64,000 nt of DNA, from the NCBI GenBank assembly GCA_039583875.1, contig CM077151.1, forward strand, positions 21,886,766-21,950,765. The letters run 5' to 3'. This DNA comes from Platanthera guangdongensis (taxonomy: Eukaryota; Streptophyta; Magnoliopsida; Asparagales; Orchidaceae). Of this stretch, positions 47,101 through 56,100 are shown piece by piece (within the stretch, counting starts at the first letter, position 1; each line of letters begins with the position of its first letter). The notes under the pieces were generated by a model. It ran no database searches. It worked only from the letters and a program-made list of their open reading frames with translations, and was not told the origin of the DNA. Position numbers and translations under genes: made by a program.

Positions 47101-50100
47101 AGATTCGTACTCAGTTTTCTACCTGCGTCGAACTTCTTCGTACCGATAATGCGCGCGAGTATACGAGCCACACCTTCTCCAATATCTGCACAGAGTTTGG
47201 TATTGTTCATCAGACCTCGTGTGTCTATATTCCTCAACAGAACGACGTCGCTGAGCGGAAGAATCGACACATTCTCGAGGTCGCCCGCTCTATCATGTTT
47301 CAGATGCAGGTTCCGCCTCTCTATTGGAACTTTGCCGTCTCTACTGCCTGTCATCTCATCAACCGCATGCCTTCCTCCACCTTGCACTTTGTGGCTCATA
47401 TCACTCTTCTCTTTCCTTCACATGCTCTGTTCTCTCTCACGCCCAGAGTCTTTGGGTGCACATGCTATGTTCATAACCTGGCTCCGCCCACTGACAAGCT
47501 CGCTCCCCGAGCAACCAAGATGATGTTTGTTGGCTACTCTCGCACCCAAAAAGGATATGTTTGCTATTCTCCTGCCAACGGTAAACTAATCATCTCTGCT
47601 GATGTCACTTTTTGGGAAGATCAACCCTTCCATACCATCTCTACAGATCCGTTTCTTCCTCCTCTTATAATTCGGCCTGTGGTGCCTGTTATCTCTCCTT
47701 CTCCCCCTCTACTTCCAACACCTACCCCCCGCCAATCCGTCCTACGCCGCCTATCATCCAGGTGTACTCTCGTCGCCCTCTGGGCTCTCATGCCCTGCTA
47801 CGGCCGCCCTCTACCGACGTGGTTTCGCGGGCTGCTGATCTGGTGCCTCTCTCCACGGCTCATCCCCTGGCCAACTACGCTTCTCTCCATCGGCTCACTC
47901 CACCTCTCTACGCCTTTGCCACTTCACTTTCCTCTATTTCTATTCCTAACATTGTGCAGGAGGCGCTTCAACACCCGGGGTGGCGGGCGGCCATGGAGGA
48001 TGAAATGAGGGCTCTTTGGGCTAACCGGACTTGGGATCTGGTTCCCCTTCCTGCAGGCGAACACTGTGTCAGCTGCAAGTGGGTCTTTGTTGTTAAACAT
48101 GCCGCAGATGGTACCGTTGAGCGTCTGAAGGCCCGCCTCATGGCCCAGGGTTTTACTCAGCAACAAGGCCTTGATTATGAGGAAACTTCTCTCCAGTGGC
48201 CAAATTGAACACGGTCCGAGTTCTTCTCTCCTTGGCTGTTCACCGTCATTGGCCTCTTTATCAGCTGAATGTTAAGAACGCCTTCCTCAATGGTGATCTG
48301 TAGGAGACTGTTTATATGCATCAACCTCTCGGGTTTGAGACCACGGGTGAGTCTCAAATTTGTCATCTTCGAAAATCTATTTATGGTCTCAAACAGTCCC
48401 CGCGCGCTTGTTTTGACAAATTCAACAACGTAGTCCGCGATATTGGCTTCACTCGGAGCTCGGCTGACTTCTCTCTCTTCACTCGACACCGGCCAACCGG
48501 AACTGTGATTCTACTTATCTATGTTGACGTTATCCTCATTACTGGCAACTATACTACAGGGATACAACATACCAAGCAACAGTTGAACTCCGCCTTTCAG
48601 ACCAAAGATCTTGGTAACCTACGGTATTTTCTCGGGCTTGAGGTTGCACGACGGCCTGATGGTCTTGTATTATCCCAAAGGAAGTATTGTATGAACCTCC
48701 TTCATGATGCTGGCTATTCGGGATGCAAACCTACGGATACTCCAATGGACGCTAATCACAGGCTCTCGGCCCATAGCTCTGACTCCGATAAGCTGCTTAC
48801 GAATCCGGAATACTACAGACGCTTGGTTGGGAAACTGATCTACCTTACAGTTATTCGACCAGACATCTCCTTTGCCGTAGGAGTCGTGAGTCGATTTATG
48901 CATGCTCCTCGGACATCTCATCTTCAAGCTGTCAAACGCATTCTTCGGTATCTCAAGAACGCTCCAGGACAAGGGCTTGTGTACAAGCCATCCACATCTC
49001 TATCTCTTGTTGCATACTCGGACGCTGACTATGCAGGATTCATTGATGATAGGCGCTCTACATCTGGTTTCTGTACCTACTTCGGTGGTCATCTCATAAC
49101 CTGGCGTAGCAAGAAACAGAATGTGGTTGCTCGCTCTTCTGCTGAAGCTGAGTACCGGGCCATGACTGCTGTAGTTTCCGAGTTAACATGGCTTGAGAGC
49201 CTTCTGGGAGACTTGAGTGTTTGTATCTCATCACCGGCGACCCTATTTTGTGATAGTCAAGCAGCAAGACATATTGCCAAGAACCCGGTCTTTCACAAAC
49301 GCACAAAGCATATTGAAGTTGACTGCCACTTTATTCGGGAAAAAGTACAGTCAAAGAAGGTAGATCTGGAGCATGTCTCTGCTACAAATCAAGTTGCTGA
49401 TATCCTGACCAAAGCTCTCTCCCGACCACTATACTACCAATTTTTATCCAAGCTTGGCGCCTACGACTTGTACGCTCCAGCTTGGGTGGGAGTGTTAAAA
49501 AAGCCCTTGTAAAGGCCCATTTAAGAGGCCCATTTTTTCCTTGTATTTGTCCCACATCTTGGATTGAGATCTTCTCTTCTCCCTCTCTTCCTATATAAAT
49601 GTATTCATACTTGTAATTAATTATTCAAGAAGTATATACAAGGTTGGAGGTCTCTCTTTTCCTGCTCTCTTTACAAGTTTGATATGGTGGTCTTGTACCC
49701 TGGATGGAGGTAGGCCTGTTGGAGTGAACAATAAATCTTGATATTCATGTAAGAGAGCATTCAGTTGCTGTGTCTGGGCATCATCAACTGAAATTGCTGG
49801 TGCGTTGGACAACATTTGTAGCATATTGATCGAAGGAGAAGAGCTGCTCTCTTGAGGGTGTTTCTAACACACCGATAAAAAAGATAGTTGTGGATTTTTT
49901 TTGTTATTGTTTGTTCATCTGACGCTTATTGATAAGGAAGTTCCCAACATTTTGGCCACCACAAAGTGATATTTTGTTGGTTTTTGAGTAGAACTCCATT
50001 TTCAGCTGATTGAAATCCCAACAAATAGAACCTAGTGCGTTTAACCACTGGATGCCCAGTACCATGTCGCTCCCTCCTAAAGGAAGGATCAACAGATCTG

Positions 50101-53100
50101 CATGAAATTGGACTCCTTGCATTTTCCAAGTGAAGTCTTTGCATAGATAAGAGCTTGTGATTTTGTTGCCATCTGTCACCGCTACTTGAAAAGGAGGAAT
50201 GGAAGTCAAACTGCAACTTAGACGTGTCGCTGTAGCCTCATCAAGGAAGTTATGCATGCTCCCAGTGTCAATAAGTATGTGAACCCCATTGTGTGAGCCA
50301 GTGACACGCATAGTGTGGAAAGTTGAAATACCGGTGAGGGCGTTTATTGACACCTGAGGGGTGATCAATGGTTCGGCTACGAGTTCTTCGTCATGAGGAA
50401 TGGCATCTTCACACAATGCCTCCTCATCGGCATCACTATTGGTGGACTCCATTTCCAGAACATATAATTGTGAACGGGATTTACATTTATGAGTTATTAC
50501 CCTTGACAAACTTCTCGTCAAACCAGAAATAGAGGCCCGGTGCGCGCTTGTTGTCCATTTCACTGGAAGTCAATCTCTTTGTAGTTCGTGGAACCAGTGA
50601 TCTGGAAAGTATGGTAACAGGAGCCGGATGGACTACATTTTTGCTCCCAGACGGCTTGGAGAAGCTTGTAGGAGTAGTGGAGGGGGTCCAAACCTTGGCA
50701 GTGCCCAAGAGGTTGTGTTGTTCCTGGATGCGAGCAAGGCTATATACCTTTTGAAGGGTGACTGACATAAACATGCGAATTGGCAATTCGATTTCATGGC
50801 GAAGGCCAGTGAGGAATAAGCCGATAACGTACTCCTCAAAAATTAGTACCTTATTGCGTAAAAGTTTAAAAGAGTCTACTCCAGGACCGTGGATAATTGC
50901 CGAAGTTCTTTGAGTTTGCTCATTAGTTCATCAAAAAGAGTTAACCCAAAATGGGCGTGAATTGGCATGACGAGTTCGTCCCAGGAAAGTTCAGTTCCGT
51001 TGAGTTTGCATTTGCAGTACAGCTGGAACCATGCCAAAGCTTTGTCCTGAGATTTATGGCAGCCCGTTTTTCTTTGAGGGTGGCGGGAGTACCGTCGACA
51101 TCAAAAAATTGTTCACAACGATAAATTCATTCCTCCACCGCATCGCTGTCGAAACGTGAAAAAGACGCCCCCCCGCATTGGAAGGTCGTATGGAGAGTTT
51201 GGCCTCCTGATTCAGAGTGATGGAAGCGAGACGCTTGCCAAAATCCTCCAAGATCTTACTTTGATGGTCTTGTATTGCCTGCAGTTTTTGCTTCAAGAGG
51301 TCCACATCCTTGCGAAGGTCCTGCTGTTGAGTGCTGTGATCACCCATGAGTGATGCTTCGGGCGGCCCAGGTGTGGCTCTGATACCAATGGTATGTTCCT
51401 GTTAGAATATATACAAATGGGGAAGAATCCTTTTAAGAATAAAACCTGAACGAAGGATTTAAGAGTCTTCTTGAGGAGAGGACCCAAAGGGAGTAAGACG
51501 GAAGGAGAAAAAGGCAGTTTTCACGATAACAACAACATACTTCATTCATTCCATCAAATACTCGAGTTCTCCCAGCAGTTGCTGGAAGTTACAACCACTA
51601 ACATTACACGGTTACACGAACGTCCCTAATTGCCGGTTCAAGCCCAATTCATACACAACGTAAAAAACAGATACACCAGAGTAAAATTAGCCGAATAAAC
51701 AGAATTTAGGAAGAAACATAAAACAGACTAAACTCCACTTTACAAAATTTGAAAGTCAAGTTCAATATATTATCTACTTGGATTCGGAATTGGATTCAGT
51801 TTCTGTGTACGATTTTCTTTCCTCACCATCTTCCACCATTTTTTTCCTTCTTCCTTACGATTCTTCTTTACTGATCCGTGGACTTGGTTGACATATTTAA
51901 ATAGCAAATTTGATAAAATGATCAAACTTGTTATGATACTCCTAGTCATTAGGAGTATCCCTCCGGTTGTTTGTTATAGTGGGAGAGCTCTTCCAATAAC
52001 CCTAACATATGGAAAAGGTCTTGTTTTTGAGTTTATCAAGGGTGATTCTTTTGAGTTTTTATTTTCAAAAATGAAATTTGTTTTACCCCAAAAGAGAGGT
52101 AGACCTTTCATTCAAAATGCAAGTGTACTTGGTACTAAGATGTTAAATTTGCTAATGTGGTGGACAAATAAGACTTTTGTAATGGTCAATATTGGATTGT
52201 TGAGTAACTTCTAACCTAGGAAAAGCCTTTTGTTGGAATACTCTTTGATAGAATTGATGTGTCACTTGGGGGTGCCATTATTGCCTCCTCTTCAAGATCA
52301 AGGTGATGACATGTGGCAGATTGTTAAATATTTTTTGGAGGGTGTGTCTTTTGTTCTTTGACATGCTTCAAGAGGGAAAGGGAGTCTGTGTGGTATAGGT
52401 GGTCGGGAAATAAGTGCAAAACTCTTATGTTCGAGAAAACCCGACAAAGATGTACTTGGTCACGTGAGGAGCCACTTTGTTTATAGAAAGACCCAAGTGA
52501 TGAACATAACATATGCAACCAAAAATACAAGGATTTATGAGAAAGAGGAACATGAATAATTGAAAGACATAATCAAGAATGGCGGAAGACGAAGGTTGAA
52601 AAGGTAACAAGAGGTAACAAAATGCCTATAAGTGGTAAAGACATTCATTTAGAACTTGTGAAAATGAGCTACTTAAGTAGACGATGGTTCTTACTGTTAG
52701 CAATACCATTTTATTATGATGTATACAAGCAAAAGTTTGATGAATAATGCTGAAGAATTTATAGGTCTTCTGTAAGCCATGTAAGCCATGATTGTATAGT
52801 AGAAAAAATAAGATAAATTTCAACAATAAAAGAGCAAAAGATTGCCAAACTTTTAGAGCAATCACATAGAAGATATAACCATGAGCATCGATGAAAATAT
52901 GAAATATATAATTCATATTGTAACACTCCATCCTAGTTTAACAACAAATCAGCAGTCCGGCCGGGCCCAGCGATAAACAGTAAACTAACAAACAGTATTA
53001 AAACTGGTACATAGTAGACATAATTGAAAAGTACCGAAAGTAAAACTTACAACAGAAGTAAAAAATATGACTAAGAGTAAAAGTATACTTCATCAAGCTG

Positions 53101-56100
53101 AATTCACAGAGCCAATAGAAAAGATAAAGAACCCAACAACTGAAAGTCCGAAAATACTATAAAATGTCTGGTACAAAGAAAACTCTTAAACATTAATATT
53201 ACACAGTATCCATGAACTAAACAGTACAATACTAAAAGAAAAACAATTGAAATGAAACCAACAGTATGGCGAATCTCCACATAAAACATTCATCCTAAGC
53301 ACCACTTCCCACCTAAATCCTCTGTAAAAAACATGCCCAAAAATGGGTCAGCCTAGAAAGAAAGTAAGAAAAACTATTCCTTCTAGTTACACTAAAAATA
53401 TGTTGAAAATATGAATGCATGTTTTTCAAAAATAGTGCTAGCAAGATAAATATCTGTTCTAGTTAATCATGTTAAGTACAATTACTCAAGTTTTAAAAAA
53501 TTGGTTGACTAGGAGTTTCTAAGTCTCGGTCTATACTTGAGTTCTAATTAACTTATGTTTGTCCTTTTAAAAGCTCTAGGCAAAGTAGCTTCTACCGCAC
53601 AATTCTAGTCTAACGATACGTGTTCTACTAACAACCTAGGTATTCTAGTGTCTCACGGACACATACTCGAATCTACTAATCTTTAAAAGGGGTAACATCT
53701 CCCAAACTCTGAGGTTCATAAGATACCCTACGCCCTATGAGAAAGATAATGCGCCTCTATCAAGCACGAGAGGAGGTCTCAAACGTGCCTACTAAACATC
53801 TTTTATCTAGTGCTACTCTGCTTGCGAACATATTAGCGTAATATAAATAGTTCATCATATTGATTTAATTTACTAGAGATCATTTTTATGATTTTAATAT
53901 TTCATGTTCGTAATTCTATACGAGTGTAAGAGTTTCGTAAAACGCACTATTTCTGGTGGTCTAACTACTTGAGAAATTTAGAAGTTGATATTCTGCATAC
54001 GCTATCTAGATGATTACTGGATTATAAGTCTCTAACGGTAATAATAATTCTGCGCATCTATAATTATTTTACTAAATTCGACAACCATTTTTATGCAAGC
54101 TATCTGATATGTCTAGTCAGAAAGAATAAGAGTTTCTTACCGTGGTGTTGCGACGTTCGTACACCTGTCACGGTGACATGGCTTCCTTTGAGTGAGGTCC
54201 AAAATGAGGTGCTGTTAAGAATTCACCCCGACCCGCAACTGCGATTCAATTTAGATCTAAAATAATTTACAAACTAGGCAATATAATTTTTTATTAACTT
54301 TAGGTTTCACCAAAAAATACTCCGACAACCAAAGTCGACACCGTAACGAACGAAAAGGGACTTACCCCTCTTCTGAAAATGGTGGAATAAAGATCTTTGA
54401 AACGAAGACGACTATAACCAAATCTGAAATTGTCGGTTCCGTTGTTCACCTAGAAGATCCATTAATTAAAATAGGGCTAATGTGGTAATTCTAAAAATAC
54501 TCCCAAAGGAAACACTTGGAATCTGAATTTTCCAAAGGGAAATAGATATTACCTGAAAATGAGTGTGCCGGAGGAAAAACAATCGCGGCCAAAAACCCTG
54601 GCCTCTACTTGGGTTGTTGTGGAGGACAAAGAGTAAAGCCCCAAGTCCAAAATCTGAGGAAAAAATGAAAACCTTGAACCCTAATCTCAGAAACTGAGAT
54701 GGGAGAGTGAAGAATATAAGAATCAAGAGGGAGAAGAGTTTTATACGGCTACATGGAAGCCACAACAACTGAAAAACGGAAGAACAGTTTCGGTCGGCCG
54801 TCCAAAGCTTACAAACTGGACAACAAAATCCCTCCCTGCGCCGACGATGGATTCTGATGAGTGAGGAGGGAGCGTCAGGGCCTTCAAAAGTGCCGACTAG
54901 AAGCGAGAAAGGGCGTCGACGGAAGATAAAGGCGCACCGCTGGGAAAAAAGATCGCATGCGGGATAAAAGCGTGTATCGGCTTTAGCGTAAGAATAGGGT
55001 TACGTGATACAACTGGGAGGGGTGCGGGCTTTTACTAAACGGTAGAGGTGCTAAGCAGTTATTAAAACCGCAGAAGAGGAATCAAGCCAATAATTATAAG
55101 GGAAATTTGACATTTCCCAATTATTACAAAATCGTCATTACACCTCTAAATTTTCAATGTTTAGAGGTTCTTGCGAACCTCTAAACGTGCCCAAGTAAAT
55201 CTCTGTTTTTTTAAAATCTTCCTTTAAGTTAGCGGTTAACATGCAACAATTATAAGCTAGTAGGCATGAGCCAATGAAAAATGAGTGTCACTGCTAAAAT
55301 GATGAGGAAAACTGGAGGAATTCTGCTTTTCATCGGTGCAAGGTGTAGAACTAAAATCAAAATATTGAAGATCAGGGAGTGCTTGTAGAAGGATATGAAG
55401 AGTGGCATTCCCGAGATGACGATGCCAATAGATAATAGAAATGGAATTGAGAATATATTTCCAGGTAAGCTATGCCAGCTTGATTATAATTTTATAAGAT
55501 AGTTAAACTGATTGTGCACAACATATATTCATCTATTGCAATATGAGTACAGTTCTACTTACCATTCACAATACATCATTGCCCTTCCTATATGCTCGTA
55601 AAAAGTATACATGTTCTTAATTGATATATCATCTTGTCTGGCTTCACTACTGTTAATTGTGTTCTTTTATCACTTGTACAACAACAACAAAAACACTCAA
55701 GCCTTCATCCCACTATATTGGGGTCGGCTATATGGATCCTTTGTCGCCATTGTGCCCTATCTTTTGGCTATATGGATCCTTTGTTCTTATTATCACTTGT
55801 ACTTCCATAAATATTAAATGAAACATTCTTAGTGTGATTTCATACCATTTGTTTTCATTTTTAATTCCTAATTTCTGTATTTATAGTTGTTGTACCTGAT
55901 AGAGCACTTGTTCTGGATTGGGTTTTTGCTGATGGGCCACCACAGCAGGCAAATGTGTATGATAACAACAACCATCAGGATTTCCATGCCATAATAACAG
56001 AAAACTTTTCTGAAGAAATCTACTGGGAAGAAGAAGAAAATATGTTATTTTGGAAGCATCAGGAGGAAAGAAGATTAACGGAGGAGGCCGCTCGCAAGAA

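Larger units (their letters stand above)
45133..49675 (+). mobile_element. Element D: young Ty1/copia element lacking gag
   Basis: 4543 bp, with LTRs 45133-45316 and 49493-49675 that differ by two substitutions and one indel. Perfect target duplication AGTTT lies at 45128-45132 and 49676-49680. The PBS TGATATCAGAGCC follows the 5' LTR, and the purine tract GGGTGGGAG precedes the 3' LTR. The very short LTR suggests the Ale/Retrofit lineage, which is an inference. It lies in the RT of element B. Confidence 0.9.
36740..51725 (-). mobile_element. Element B: chromodomain Ty3/gypsy, minus strand, with nested C and D
   Basis: The right LTR (51394-51725, 332 bp) is the 5' LTR: the adjoining minus-strand PBS TGGTATCAGAGCC lies at about 51376-51388. 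The left LTR (36740-36910 plus 42386-42562) is split by element C. Pol runs right to left: gag, protease, RT (split by element D), RNase H, integrase, chromodomain. Frames are broken throughout. The flanks (TGGTG and GACTA) do not match, so no target duplication is recognised. Confidence 0.82.
18519..55886 (+). other. SS3 intron 3, 37.4 kb, filled with nested retroelements
   Basis: The donor is GTATAA and the acceptor TATTTATAG. Identified elements account for about 33-34 kb: Tat2 (19950-36391), B with nested C and D (36740-51725) and solo LTR E (52919 to about 55142). The remaining stretches (18519-19949, 36392-36739, 51726-52918, 55143-55886) would leave a far shorter ancestral intron. Confidence 0.88.

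Noticed and set aside
36735..51730. Target duplication of element B
   Set aside because: The flanks TGGTG and GACTA do not match, so no duplication is claimed even though both LTRs, PBS and pol order are clear.
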